A DNA stretch of 44,237 nucleotides from Aquipseudomonas alcaligenes MRY13-0052. GTDB lineage: Bacteria; Pseudomonadota; Gammaproteobacteria; Pseudomonadales; Pseudomonadaceae. Shown piece by piece: positions 9,596 through 20,655 of this stretch. Within the stretch, counting starts at the first letter, position 1, and every line of letters starts with the position of its first letter. Where the stretch lies: assembly GCA_000474255.1 (NCBI GenBank), contig BATO01000054.1:1-44237 (forward strand). The letters are read 5' to 3'. The notes under the pieces are model-generated. The model was given only the letters and a program-made list of their open reading frames with translations, searched no databases and was not told where the DNA came from. The position numbers and the translations under genes are program-made.

Positions 9596-10215
9596 TGGCG
9601 CCTGAGCTCATCGTGCGTCACCTGGGGTTGGCGGATTACCTGCCGACCCTGGAGGCGATGCGTCGCCTGACCGCTGAGCGCGACGGCAGCACCCCCGATG
9701 AAATCTGGCTGCTGCAGCACCCGCGCGTCTTCACCCAGGGGCAGGCCGGCAAGGCCGAGCACCTGCTGGCGCCAGGGGATATCCCGGTGGTCCAGGTGGA
9801 TCGCGGTGGCCAGGTCACCTACCACGGCCCCGGCCAACTGGTGGGCTACCTGATGCTCGACCTGCGCCGTCTGGGCCTGGGTGTGCGCGAGCTGGTCACG
9901 GCCATGGAGCAGAGCCTGGTCGATGTGCTGGCCGGCTACGGCATCGAGGCCGCGCCCAAGGCGGATGCCCCCGGCGTCTATGTCGCGGGCGACAAGATCG
10001 CCTCGCTGGGGCTGCGGGTCAGCCGTGGCTGCTCCTTCCATGGCCTGGCACTTAACGTGGACATGGACATGTCGCCCTTCCAGCGCATCAATCCCTGTGG
10101 CTACGCCGGGCTGAAGATGGTGCAGCTCCGTGAGCTGCTCGATTCGCCGCCGTCGTTCGACGAGGTGGCGCAGCGGCTGGAGCGCGTCCTGCGCGACCGG
10201 CTCTACCCGCGCTAG
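9595..10215 (+). CDS. lipB: Lipoyl(octanoyl) transferase
   Basis: LipB moves the octanoyl group from acyl carrier protein to the lipoyl domains of 2-oxoacid dehydrogenases and the glycine cleavage system. The product is 206 residues. The conserved [15 protein letters not shown] is present, as is the catalytic pair: Lys134 in [11 protein letters not shown] and Cys168 in [10 protein letters not shown]. The GTG start at 9595 overlaps the ybeD stop by one base. LipA, which inserts sulphur into the octanoyl group, is encoded convergently 100 bases downstream, so the two steps are adjacent but in separate transcripts. Confidence 0.96.
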   Translation: MAPELIVRHLGLADYLPTLEAMRRLTAERDGSTPDEIWLLQHPRVFTQGQAGKAEHLLAPGDIPVVQVDRGGQVTYHGPGQLVGYLMLDLRRLGLGVRELVTAMEQSLVDVLAGYGIEAAPKADAPGVYVAGDKIASLGLRVSRGCSFHGLALNVDMDMSPFQRINPCGYAGLKMVQLRELLDSPPSFDEVAQRLERVLRDRLYPR

Positions 10216-10224
10216 GCAGATACG

Positions 10225-10252
10225 AAAAAGGCGCCCAGTGGGCGCCATTTTT
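10225..10252. terminator. Bidirectional terminator between lipB and lipA
   Basis: GGCGCCC and GGGCGCC form a perfect 7-bp stem with an AGT loop. Five A lie on the left and ATTTTT on the right, so it reads as an intrinsic terminator on both strands for the convergent lipB and lipA genes. Confidence 0.9.
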
Positions 10253-10318
10253 CGAAGTCCTGATTTCCCTTCATCGCACTCCACCCCGGTTTTCCCGGGG
10301 CGGTCTTGCCGTGCCCGC

Positions 10319-11371
10319 TCAACCCAGGTTGAGGGTGGGGATGAGGTTGGTATCCAGGGGCTGGCCCGGTACCGGAACCGGTGCGGCGAGGCCCAGGTTA
10401 TTCTTCTCGAACACCCGGTCGGCGCGGTAGCTGGAGCGCACCAGCGGGCCGGCGGCGACTTCCATGAAGCCCTTCTCCAGGCCGATGTCGCGGAAGCGGT
10501 TGAACTCTTCCGGGCTGACCCAGCGCTGCACCTTCAGGTGGTTGCGGGTGGGTTGCAGGTACTGGCCGAGGGTGAGGATGTCGACGCCGATGGCGCGCAT
10601 GTCATCCATGGCTTCGATCACTTCTTCGTCGGTCTCGCCCAGGCCCAGCATCAGGCTGGTCTTGGTCAGCAGGCTGGGGCGATGGCGCTTGGCATGCTCC
10701 AGCACGCGCAGGGTCTTCTCGTAACCGGCGCGGGGGTCACGCACTTCGTAGGTCAGGCGCTTCACCGTCTCGACGTTCTGCGCGAACACTTCGAGGCCGG
10801 AGTCCGCCACGCGCTCGATGGCCTGCAGGTCACCGTTGAAGTCGGGGGTGAGGGCTTCCACCACTACGTTCGGGGTGCGCTCCTTGATGGCGCGCACGCA
10901 GGCTGCGTAGTGGGCCGCGCCGCCGTCGTCGAGGTCGTCGCGGTCGACGGAGGTCAGCACGATGTAGCGCAGCGCCATCAGCTCCACCGACTTGGCGGTG
11001 TTCTGCGGCTCTTCCTTGTCCAGCCAGCCATTGGGGTTGCCGGTGTCCACGGCGCAGAAGCGGCAGGCGCGGGTGCACACCGAGCCCATCAGCATGATGG
11101 TGGCGGTGCCGTTGGACCAGCACTCGCCCATGTTCGGGCAGTGGGACTCCTGGCACACGGTGCTCAGGCGGTGTTCACCGACATTGCGCTTGACCGCGTC
11201 GAAGCGGCTGCCACCGGGCGCCTTGACCCGCAGCCACTTGGGCTTGGGCTCGAACACCTGTGGCTCGGCCGAAGAACGGCGCTTCTGGCCATCCTTGATC
11301 GCGGTGATGCCCTCGGCGTTACGGAATTTTTCGCCACTGGCGACGGGTTTTGGCGAGGCTGTATCGGACAT
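10319..11371 (-). CDS. lipA: Lipoyl synthase
   Basis: LipA is a radical SAM enzyme that inserts two sulphur atoms into protein-bound octanoyl chains. From ATG 11371 the product is 350 residues. It has the auxiliary-cluster cysteines Cys73, Cys78 and Cys84 ([12 protein letters not shown]) and the radical SAM cysteines Cys99, Cys103 and Cys106 (CTRACRFC). The C-terminal serine-containing RSSYRAD, a ligand of the auxiliary cluster, is also present. The frame extends to 11416, but the ATG at 11371 (MSDTASPKP) has GGAG at a good distance. It converges on lipB across a shared terminator. Confidence 0.96.
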   Translation of the reverse strand: MSDTASPKPVASGEKFRNAEGITAIKDGQKRRSSAEPQVFEPKPKWLRVKAPGGSRFDAVKRNVGEHRLSTVCQESHCPNMGECWSNGTATIMLMGSVCTRACRFCAVDTGNPNGWLDKEEPQNTAKSVELMALRYIVLTSVDRDDLDDGGAAHYAACVRAIKERTPNVVVEALTPDFNGDLQAIERVADSGLEVFAQNVETVKRLTYEVRDPRAGYEKTLRVLEHAKRHRPSLLTKTSLMLGLGETDEEVIEAMDDMRAIGVDILTLGQYLQPTRNHLKVQRWVSPEEFNRFRDIGLEKGFMEVAAGPLVRSSYRADRVFEKNNLGLAAPVPVPGQPLDTNLIPTLNLG

Positions 11372-11498
11372 CTGAACTGGCTCCGCTAGAGGCTCAGCTG
11401 GCTGCCACGGGGGCAAAAAAAGGGGGTGGCGCAGTTTATCACAAAGGTGGATACAGACTGGCAGCCACCTGGAGACAAATGACCAGACGGTCAGCCTC

Positions 11499-11533
11499 GG
11501 CCACTGGCCTACCCGCAGGAGAGGCCGGTGGCC
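11499..11533. other. Inverted repeat between lipA and the downstream transglycosylase
   Basis: GGCCACTGGCCT and AGGCCGGTGGCC form a 12-bp stem with one G-U type pair and an 11-base loop, 16 bases after the stop codon of the transglycosylase gene on the minus strand. It lacks a T-run. It may end or stabilise that transcript before lipA. Confidence 0.4.
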
Positions 11534-11548
11534 GGGCGAAGGCGGGGC

Positions 11549-12853
11549 TCAGCGTACCTTGCGCAGTTCGCCGAGCAGTTCCTGGTTGGGGTAGCCATCG
11601 GCTGGCCAGCCCAGGCGCTGCTGGTAACCACGGATCGCCTTGCGGGTGTTGGCGCCGATGATGCCGTCGGCGGCGCCCGGGCTGTAGCCGTTGCTGGCCA
11701 GGGCTTCCTGCAGCTCGATGCGCTCGGTGCGGCTCAGGGGCTTGTCGCCCTTGGGCCAGGTGCCGGCGATCAGCCCCTGGCCGTCGAAGCGCTGGGACAG
11801 CAGGCCGATGGCCAGGGCGTAGGACGAGGAGTTGTTGTACTTGAGGATGGCGCGGAAGTTGTCCAGCACCAGGAAGGCCGGGCCGCGATAGCCGGCCGGC
11901 AGCAGCAGGTAGCCCCGCTCCTGCGCGAGCGAGGCGGGCAGGGGGGATTTGACCCCGAGGGCCTGCCACTCGGCCACTGTCTTGCGGATCTCGGTGTCGG
12001 CCTGGGCGTAGTCGAAGCCGGCGGGCAGCCGCACTTCGGCGCCCCAGGGCTTGCCCTTCTGCCAGCCGGAGGCCTGCAGGTAGTGGGCGGTGGAGGCCAG
12101 GGCGTCGGCGGTGGAGTTCCAGATATCGCGGCGACCGTCGCCGTCGAAGTCCACGGCGTGGGTGTTGTAGGTGGTGGGGATGAACTGGGTCTGCCCCATG
12201 GCGCCGGCCCAGGAGCCACGCATGCCGCCGGGCTTGATGTCGCCGTGCTGGATGATCTGCAGCGCGGCGATCAGTTGGGCGTGGGCGAAGGCCGGGCGGC
12301 GGCCTTCGTAGGCCAGGGTGGCGAGGGAGCGGATCACCGATTTGTCGCCCATGAACTGGCCGAAGCTGCTTTCCATGCCCCAGACGGCGACTAGGGTCTG
12401 GCGGTCGACGGCGTAGCGTTGCTCGATGGCGTCCAGTATCCGGGCGTGTTCCGCCAGCAGGGCCTGGCCCTTGCGGACGCGGTAGGGCGACATGGCGCCT
12501 TCCAGGTATTCCCAGACCGGGCGGGTGAACTCGGGCTGGCTCTGGTCGGCCTTGACCACGGCGGGGTCCGGTTCGATGCCCTGGAAGGCCTGGTCGAAAA
12601 GGGTGGCGCGGATGCCGGCCGCCAGTGCTTCCTGGCGGAAACGGTCACGCCATTGTTCGAAGGTCTCGTCGGGCAGGACGTCGGGCGCGAGCTGCTGCAC
12701 GGTGGTTTGTGCGGAGGTGGAGGCGGGCTGGGCGGGCGCGCTGGCCAGGGGGGCGGCGTTGTTCGGGGTGTCGGCGCAGGCGCTGAGGACTGCGAGGGTG
12801 GTAGCTACTGCTAGGCTGCGGAGGATCAGGCCGGGTACGGGGGCGAGGAGCAT
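11549..12853 (-). CDS. Lytic murein transglycosylase, MltB family, lipoprotein with peptidoglycan-binding domain
   Basis: This is a second family 3 lytic transglycosylase, resembling P. aeruginosa SltB3/SltH. The 434-residue precursor has an N-terminal signal with a lipobox-like LSAC, so an outer-membrane lipoprotein is likely. The catalytic domain contains AVWGMESSFGQFMG with the catalytic glutamate, then WAGAMGQTQFIPTTY and DFDGDGRRDIW. The last 65 residues (YSPGAADGIIGANTRKAI region) form a peptidoglycan-binding type 1 domain that the mltB product at 5975 lacks. The residues between lipobox and catalytic domain are a Pro/Ala/Thr-rich linker. It is a single gene in its own right, 56 bases after arfA. 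Confidence 0.93.
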   Translation of the reverse strand: MLLAPVPGLILRSLAVATTLAVLSACADTPNNAAPLASAPAQPASTSAQTTVQQLAPDVLPDETFEQWRDRFRQEALAAGIRATLFDQAFQGIEPDPAVVKADQSQPEFTRPVWEYLEGAMSPYRVRKGQALLAEHARILDAIEQRYAVDRQTLVAVWGMESSFGQFMGDKSVIRSLATLAYEGRRPAFAHAQLIAALQIIQHGDIKPGGMRGSWAGAMGQTQFIPTTYNTHAVDFDGDGRRDIWNSTADALASTAHYLQASGWQKGKPWGAEVRLPAGFDYAQADTEIRKTVAEWQALGVKSPLPASLAQERGYLLLPAGYRGPAFLVLDNFRAILKYNNSSSYALAIGLLSQRFDGQGLIAGTWPKGDKPLSRTERIELQEALASNGYSPGAADGIIGANTRKAIRGYQQRLGWPADGYPNQELLGELRKVR

Positions 12854-12909
12854 GGGGCGGTCTCGACAGCTGTAAAAACAAGCCGCGACCTTAACACGGA
12901 TGGCCCTTT

Positions 12910-13062
12910 TCAGGCGGCCAGAAGCGAAGAAGCCTCCCAGTTACGGGAGGCTTCGCGGCGGTAGCTGCCTTTGCCTTTTGCCGGCTGTTCCTGGCGGCTG
13001 CGGAACAGGGGCTGGGCGATGATGCTTTTCGCCTTGTTGGGTTTCTTGCGCTGCTTGGCCAT
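12910..13062 (-). CDS. arfA: Alternative ribosome-rescue factor A
   Basis: ArfA binds ribosomes stalled on mRNAs without a stop codon and recruits release factor 2, acting as backup to tmRNA. The 50-codon product has the core AQPLFRSRQEQPAKGKGSYRRE, matching the family PLFRxR...KGKGSYxRK signature. The ATG at 13062 has GGAG about nine bases upstream; a longer frame to 13107 is not supported. Codons 37-45 form a perfect 10-bp hairpin, so the natural product may come from a truncated, stopless mRNA as in other proteobacteria. The full-length protein would end in SSLLAA, like the tmRNA tag end. It follows holA by 75 bases. Confidence 0.87.
   Translation of the reverse strand: MAKQRKKPNKAKSIIAQPLFRSRQEQPAKGKGSYRREASRNWEASSLLAA
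12929..12954 (-). promoter_or_regulatory. Intragenic hairpin in arfA
   Basis: GAAGCCTCCC and GGGAGGCTTC form a perfect 10-bp stem with a six-base loop inside arfA, covering codons 37-45. On the minus strand it is followed by a pyrimidine-rich TTCGCTTCT. In E. coli and relatives such hairpins are cut by RNase III or end transcription inside arfA, so that the mRNA lacks a stop codon and tmRNA controls ArfA level. That role is inferred here from position and structure. Confidence 0.75.
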
Positions 13063-13079
13063 GGCCGACTCTCCACTGG

Positions 13080-13125
13080 GCGCCTGCGGGGTTGCAGGCG
13101 CGCGCATCTTGCGCCCGAGTGCGGG
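13080..13125 (-). other. Two hairpins between holA and arfA
   Basis: GCGCCTGC with GCAGGCGC (13080-13101) and CGCCCG with CGGGCG (13110-13125) form two successive perfect stems in the gap between the holA stop and the arfA ribosome site. Neither has a clear T-run. They may separate holA expression from arfA. Confidence 0.5.
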
Positions 13126-13137
13126 CGATGTCCAGTG

Positions 13138-14175
13138 TCAGGCGGCGGGGATGGGCAGGCGCTGGCCGGCAAGGCTGAGCGCGAGGTGCGCGAGGCCGAT
13201 CCAGGGGTCGCCTGCGGCCTGGCCCTTGATCTGCGCGTCGATGCGCTGGGCATCGCTGAGCAGTTGGTTCCAGCGCGAGGCAGGGTGGCGTTGCAGGGCA
13301 CGACTGACCAGCGGGCGGCGTTTGTCCCAGACCGGCGGGCGGGCGGAGGCGAAGGCCTTTTCCAGTGGTACGCCCTGGCTGTACTGCTGGGCGATACCGG
13401 CCAGCTGGCGCAGCTCGCGGGCCAGGGCCCAGAGGATCACCGGGGTTTCCACGCCCTCGCCACGCAGGCCTTCGAGGGTGCGCAGGGTGTGGGCGGCTTC
13501 GCCATTGAGTGCGGCATCGATCAGGCCGAAGACGTCGAAGCGGGCGCTGTCGGCAACGGCGGCCTGCACGGTGGCGGCGTCGATCTGGCCGCCTTCGGCG
13601 AGCAGCTTGAGCTTTTCGATTTCCTGGGCGGCGGCCAGCAGGTTGCCTTCCACGCGGGCGGCGATCAGGTCCACCGCTTCCTGGTTGGCGGCGAGGCCGG
13701 CCTGGGCCAGGCGCTGGCGTATCCATTGCGGCAGCTGGTGGGCGTCCACCGGCCAGATCTGCAGGAACTGGGCGTTGGGGCCGTCGATCAGCGCCTTGGC
13801 CCATTTGGTCTTCTGGGTGCTGCCGTCCAGCTTGGGCAGGCTCACCAGCAGCAGGGTGTCTTCCGGCGGGCGCGAGAGGTATTCGAGCAGGGCGGCGGCG
13901 CCTTTGTCCCCCGGCTTGCCGTTGGGGATGCGCAGTTCGAGCAGGCGCCTGTCGGCGAACAGCGAGAGGCTGGCACCGGCCTCATGCAGTTGGCCCCAGT
14001 CGAAGCTGGTCTCGACGTTGAAGACCTGGCGCTCGTTGAAGTCGCGCTCGCGGCAGGCCATGCGGATGGCGTCGCAGGCTTCCTGGCACAGCAGCGGCTC
14101 GTCGCCACTGACGACGTAGACAGGGGCGAGGGTGCCTTGCAGGTGCTTGCTGAGTTGGGCGGCGTTGAGCTTCAT
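13138..14175 (-). CDS. holA: DNA polymerase III delta subunit
   Basis: HolA is the wrench subunit of the clamp loader; it opens the beta sliding clamp so it can be placed on primed DNA. The 345-residue product is full length. It has the N-terminal MKLNAAQLSKHLQGTLAPVYVVSGDEPLL with the degenerate P-loop region, a middle AAA+ domain, and a C-terminal helical collar (LAHLALSLAGQRLP). It is the last gene of leuS-lptE-holA, a pairing conserved across gammaproteobacteria, and lies 42 bases after lptE with a hairpin between. Confidence 0.95.
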   Translation of the reverse strand: MKLNAAQLSKHLQGTLAPVYVVSGDEPLLCQEACDAIRMACRERDFNERQVFNVETSFDWGQLHEAGASLSLFADRRLLELRIPNGKPGDKGAAALLEYLSRPPEDTLLLVSLPKLDGSTQKTKWAKALIDGPNAQFLQIWPVDAHQLPQWIRQRLAQAGLAANQEAVDLIAARVEGNLLAAAQEIEKLKLLAEGGQIDAATVQAAVADSARFDVFGLIDAALNGEAAHTLRTLEGLRGEGVETPVILWALARELRQLAGIAQQYSQGVPLEKAFASARPPVWDKRRPLVSRALQRHPASRWNQLLSDAQRIDAQIKGQAAGDPWIGLAHLALSLAGQRLPIPAA

Positions 14176-14190
14176 GGGCGGGAAATGACC

Positions 14191-14210
14191 GGGGCCGCAG
14201 TAGCGGCCCC
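14191..14210 (-). other. Intercistronic hairpin between lptE and holA
   Basis: GGGGCCGC and GCGGCCCC form a perfect 8-bp stem with a four-base loop, filling most of the 42-base gap. The same core occurs in the leuS-lptE gap. No T-run follows, so partial attenuation or mRNA processing is more likely than full termination. Confidence 0.6.
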
Positions 14211-14217
14211 GTGCACC

Positions 14218-14823
14218 TTACTGGATGGGCAGTTGCAGCGGAGACTGCTGCGGCTTGGCCTCGTCGGCGCGGCGCTCGGCCTCCAGGGCTTCGGCTTCCG
14301 CCTTGGCCTTGGCTTCGGCTTCTGCCTGCAGCTGGTCCAGACGCTCGGGGGTGATCAGCTGCAGGCGCATGGCCAGTTGCTGCACCACTTCGCGGCGCAT
14401 TTCCTCACGCAGCTGGGTGGACTCCTGGGAGGAGCCGATCAGGTTGTTGCTGTCGTGGGTGTAGTAGCGCTGCACGTCCATGCGGTCGCTGAGCAGCAGC
14501 AGGTCGTTGTTGCCGCGGATCTCGTAGTCGACGGTGTAGCTCATCTCGTACTCGGCGCTGCGCGCGGAGCCGGTGTAGGTGGCGGTGCGCTGGTCTTCCT
14601 TCTCGCGGGAAAGGACCAGGGTGTAGGGCGCGCCGGCGTGGACGTTGACGTTGCTGTTCTCCAGCAGCTCGCGTACCTGCTTCACGGTCTCGCCGTAGGT
14701 GTTGCGGCCGGTGACGTCGATTTCCTTCAGGGCGAACCGGGTGTCGCCGGTACCGCGCAGCTGAAAGCCGCAGGCACTGAGCATCACGGCCAGACCCACG
14801 ACCAGCAGATTCCGTTTCTTCAT
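14218..14823 (-). CDS. lptE: LPS assembly lipoprotein LptE
   Basis: LptE plugs the LptD barrel at the outer membrane and helps insert lipopolysaccharide into the outer leaflet. The 201-residue precursor starts [15 protein letters not shown] with a lipobox LSAC, followed by GFQLRGTG, typical of the family. The C-terminal 40 residues are unusually rich in Ala, Glu and Lys ([19 protein letters not shown]) and look like a helical tail. I start at ATG 14823, which has AGGGGA upstream, rather than at 14883. It lies between leuS and holA in the same transcript. Confidence 0.93.
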   Translation of the reverse strand: MKKRNLLVVGLAVMLSACGFQLRGTGDTRFALKEIDVTGRNTYGETVKQVRELLENSNVNVHAGAPYTLVLSREKEDQRTATYTGSARSAEYEMSYTVDYEIRGNNDLLLLSDRMDVQRYYTHDSNNLIGSSQESTQLREEMRREVVQQLAMRLQLITPERLDQLQAEAEAKAKAEAEALEAERRADEAKPQQSPLQLPIQ

Positions 14824-14848
14824 CTTTGTTTTCCCCTTGGCGAACGTA

Positions 14849-14877
14849 CCGGGGCCGCGCTCCACACGCGGCCCCGG
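14849..14877 (-). other. Intercistronic hairpin between leuS and lptE
   Basis: CCGGGGCCGCG and CGCGGCCCCGG form a perfect 11-bp stem with a seven-base loop immediately after the leuS stop. The GGGGCCGC/GCGGCCCC core is the same as in the lptE-holA gap. No T-run is seen. Confidence 0.6.
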
Positions 14878-14883
14878 GCTCAA

Positions 14884-17711
<2,828 letters not shown>

Positions 17712-17746
17712 TGTAAAAGTCGGATGCGGTAACGAGGTGGTGGTAG

Positions 17747-18190
17747 ATGGGCGATTTGCGGCGGGCGGAATCGGCGGGCGGGCTCTACGAGCGATTGCTG
17801 CATCGCCTGGCGCTCGCCCTGGATGAAGCCGACACCGCCGTCCGCCTGCGTGACGAACACCCCCGCGAGCTGGAGCTCAAGGGACTGACCCCCGCCGAGC
17901 TCGAACTGATCCGCGCCTACCTCGACAACGACCTGCACTGGCTGCGTGGATGGCATGCGGCCGCCGAAGAGCTGGCGTTGATCGAGCAGCAGCCGGCCAA
18001 ATCCAAGGTCACTCGCACCGCCGCCAAGGCGCCCACGCCCTCGCCACGTGTCGCCAAACCCCTGTTCAAGCGGCGCCAGCAACTGGTTTGCGCACTTTGT
18101 GGTGCGGCTGCCAGCTGGCAGCGTGGCCAGGGTGTGCAGGCCTGCCCCACCTGCGGTTCGCAGCTTTTCCGTACCGGTAATCCCCGTTAG
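17747..18190 (+). CDS. Zinc-ribbon protein, DUF1451/YbeL family
   Basis: The 147-residue cytoplasmic protein has an N-terminal helical part (ERLLHRLALALDEADTAVRL), a Lys/Pro/Ala linker near residues 84-105, and a C-terminal zinc ribbon with CALCG and CPTCG pairs. This matches the DUF1451 family typified by E. coli YbeL, whose gene also neighbours leuS. Its function is not established. It is divergent from leuS and 26 bases before the ydcF-like gene, so the two are probably cotranscribed. Confidence 0.82.
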   Translation: MGDLRRAESAGGLYERLLHRLALALDEADTAVRLRDEHPRELELKGLTPAELELIRAYLDNDLHWLRGWHAAAEELALIEQQPAKSKVTRTAAKAPTPSPRVAKPLFKRRQQLVCALCGAAASWQRGQGVQACPTCGSQLFRTGNPR

Positions 18191-18216
18191 GCTTCGCGCA
18201 CCTTTGGAGGTGCTCG

Positions 18217-18978
18217 ATGCCCATTCGCTATTTCTTCAAACAATTGCTGCTGCCGCCTGGTGGCCTGTTGCTGCTTCTGCTGGCCGGCTGGTGGCTGCGT
18301 CGACGCAGCCCGCGCCTGGCGCTGTGCTGCTTCGTGCTGGGCTTCGGCGGCTTGTGGGCGATGAGCCTGCCGGTGGTGGTCGAGTGGTCGGCACGGGCAC
18401 TGGAAACCGAAGCGCCCTTGACCCGGGATGAGTGGAGCGGCCTGGCCGGGCGTGCCCAGGCCATCGTTGTGCTCGGTGCCGGGCGCATGCGTGGCGACCC
18501 CGCCTGGGGCGAAGATCAGCCCAGCCTCCTGGCCATGGAGCGGGTGCGCTATGCAGCGTTCCTGGCCAAGGCCAGCGGTCTGCCGGTGCTGACCTCCGGC
18601 GGCCTGCACTACGGCACCCCGCCCAGCGAGGCGGCGATCATGGCCAGGACCCTGGAGCAGGAGCTCGGCGTGCCCGTGCGCTGGCAGGAAGGGACCAGCC
18701 GCACCACCTGGGAAAATGCCGTGGAAAGCGCGCGCATCCTCAAGGCCGAGGGTATCGACAAGGTCGTATTGGTGACCCAGGCCTTCCATATGCAACGGGC
18801 GCGCTGGTGCTTCGAGCAGGTGGGGCTGGAGGTGGTGACGGCGCCCATGGGCGCCTACGGGGTACCGGTCTCGCAACCCTTCGGCGGCTGGCTGCCGGAA
18901 GCGCCGGCGGTGTGGAGGAGCGGCATGCTGCTCAACGAGTGGATCGGGCTGATCGCCTATCCGCTGGTCTATCGCTGA
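18217..18978 (+). CDS. YdcF/ElyC family membrane protein (DUF218)
   Basis: The 253-residue protein has two N-terminal membrane segments (around 8-25 and 33-52) followed by a periplasmic DUF218 domain with IVVLGAGRMRG, LTSGGLHYGTPPSEA, EGTSRTTWENA and VLVTQAFHMQRA. E. coli ElyC of this family protects peptidoglycan assembly at low temperature by affecting the lipid carrier; whether this protein does the same is inference. The ATG at 18217 has a strong TGGAGG site. It converges on lnt across a REP element. Confidence 0.85.
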   Translation: MPIRYFFKQLLLPPGGLLLLLLAGWWLRRRSPRLALCCFVLGFGGLWAMSLPVVVEWSARALETEAPLTRDEWSGLAGRAQAIVVLGAGRMRGDPAWGEDQPSLLAMERVRYAAFLAKASGLPVLTSGGLHYGTPPSEAAIMARTLEQELGVPVRWQEGTSRTTWENAVESARILKAEGIDKVVLVTQAFHMQRARWCFEQVGLEVVTAPMGAYGVPVSQPFGGWLPEAPAVWRSGMLLNEWIGLIAYPLVYR

Positions 18979-18983
18979 TCCTC

Positions 18984-19015
18984 CGTGCGTCCCGGGCTGA
19001 AGCCCGGGCTACGGT
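18984..19015 (-). repeat. REP element between ydcF-like gene and lnt
   Basis: CCCGGGCT and AGCCCGGG (18991-19008) form a perfect 8-bp palindrome. On the minus strand it is preceded by GTAG, the tetranucleotide that marks REP sequences recognised by RAYT proteins. It lies between convergent gene ends, the usual place for REPs in Pseudomonas. It may also help to end transcripts. Confidence 0.75.
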
Positions 19016-19032
19016 GGCGCCGGGGCGCGGGG

Positions 19033-20553
19033 TCAGACGGTCTTGGCGATGCGGCTGGCCAGCAGGGCCCAGCCGAACAGCAGGCCGCAGAGGATCACCA
19101 GCGGCCAGGCACGCCATTTCAGGTAGGGCGTCAGCTCCTGCATCGGCACCACTTCGCCATACAGGGTGGCCTTCTGGAACTGCGGGATGCTTTCGGTGAT
19201 CTGGCCGAAGGGGTCGATCAGCGCGGTGACGCCGTTGTTGGTGGCGCGGATCATCCAGCGGCCGGCTTCCAGGGCGCGCATCTGCGCCATCTGCAGGTGT
19301 TGCAGCGGGCCGATGGAAGTGCCGAACCAGGTGTCGTTGCTCACCGTCAGCAGCAGTTCGCTGTTGGCCGACAGGCCGGCGGCGAACTCCGGGTAGACCA
19401 CTTCGTAGCAGATGAACGGGGCGATGCGGTATCCCTTGGCCAGCAGCGGCTGCTGGTCGGCCGGGCCCCGGGCGAAGTCCGACATGGGCAGGTCGAAGAA
19501 GGCGATCAGGCCGCGCAGCACGTCCTGCAGGGGGACGTACTCGCCGAAGGGCACCAGCTTCTGCTTGAGGTAGGTGCCTTCACCTTCACCGACCACGGTG
19601 ATGCCGTTGTAGTAACGCTTTTCACCGCGCTCGTTGAGCTGGCGGATCGGCACCCCGGTGATCAGGGTGGCCTGGCGATCATGGGCGAAGCGGTTCATCA
19701 CCGAGAGGAAGCCGTCGGCGTATTCCTTGAGCACCGGCACGGCGGTTTCCGGCCAGATGATCAGGTCGGCCTTCTCGGCGCTGAAGGTCATGTCGCGGTA
19801 CAGCGCCAGCTGGGCGTTGAGCTGTTCCGGGTCCCACTTCATGTTCTGTTCGACGTTGCCCTGCAGTGCGGCGACCTTCAGTGGCTCGCCGGCGGGTTTG
19901 GTCCAGGCGTGGCCTTTCAGGGCCTGGCCGGCGATCCAGGGTGCGACCAGCAGTACCAGGCCGGCAGCGAGGAAGCCCGGGCGTGTGCGCAGGCGTACCA
20001 GGTTGACCAGCAGGGCGGCGGTCAGCGCGAGGACGAAGGACACCAGCCACATGCCGCCCACCGGGGCGAGCCCGGCCAGGGGCGCGTCGAGCTGGCTGTA
20101 GCCGGCGTAGAGCCAGGGGAAGCCGGTGAGGAACCAGCCGCGGAAGGCCTCCTGGGCCAGCCACAGGGCGGCAAAGGCCAGGGCATCGGCCAGGGGCGCT
20201 TCGCTGCGGCGGAACCAGCGCGCCCAGACGATGGCGGGCAGGGCGAAGAACAGGGCGACGCCAGCGCTGAAACCACCGGTGAGGAAGGCCGCCAGCGGCA
20301 CCGAGGCGGCGCCGTAGTCATGGATGCTGACGTAGATCCAGCTGGTGCCGGCTATGAACAGGCCGAAGCCGTAGCACCAGCCGCGGATGAAGGCGGCCTT
20401 GGGCGCCAGGTCGCGCAGGCCGAGGTAGAACAGCGCCAGGGACAGCAGCGAGAGTGGCCAGATATCGAAGGGCGCGAGGGCGAGCGGGGTGAGCGCGCCG
20501 GCCGCCAGGGCCAGCAGGTTGCCCGGCCAGCCGGGGCGGGTGATCCAGTTCAT
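19033..20553 (-). CDS. lnt: Apolipoprotein N-acyltransferase
   Basis: Lnt adds the third acyl chain to the N-terminal cysteine of lipoproteins in the inner membrane. The 506-residue protein has a bundle of N-terminal membrane segments (to about residue 210), a periplasmic nitrilase-type domain, and one C-terminal membrane segment. The catalytic triad is visible: Glu269 (WPETAVPV), a lysine at 330-332 (LKQKLVPFGEY) and Cys382 (PFICYEVVYPE). Lipoproteins in this window (RlpA, LptE, the transglycosylase at 11549) would be its substrates. It is the last gene of miaB-phoH-ybeY-corC-lnt. Confidence 0.96.
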   Translation of the reverse strand: MNWITRPGWPGNLLALAAGALTPLALAPFDIWPLSLLSLALFYLGLRDLAPKAAFIRGWCYGFGLFIAGTSWIYVSIHDYGAASVPLAAFLTGGFSAGVALFFALPAIVWARWFRRSEAPLADALAFAALWLAQEAFRGWFLTGFPWLYAGYSQLDAPLAGLAPVGGMWLVSFVLALTAALLVNLVRLRTRPGFLAAGLVLLVAPWIAGQALKGHAWTKPAGEPLKVAALQGNVEQNMKWDPEQLNAQLALYRDMTFSAEKADLIIWPETAVPVLKEYADGFLSVMNRFAHDRQATLITGVPIRQLNERGEKRYYNGITVVGEGEGTYLKQKLVPFGEYVPLQDVLRGLIAFFDLPMSDFARGPADQQPLLAKGYRIAPFICYEVVYPEFAAGLSANSELLLTVSNDTWFGTSIGPLQHLQMAQMRALEAGRWMIRATNNGVTALIDPFGQITESIPQFQKATLYGEVVPMQELTPYLKWRAWPLVILCGLLFGWALLASRIAKTV

Positions 20554-20655
20554 GCACAGTCCTTGGGCTTGGTGGCGCGGTCGCGCCCGGGGAGTTCGTC
20601 GCGGCGCAGTCTAGCCGGGCCGCGCCCACGCCGTGAAGCGGGGCGCGGCGTGGTC

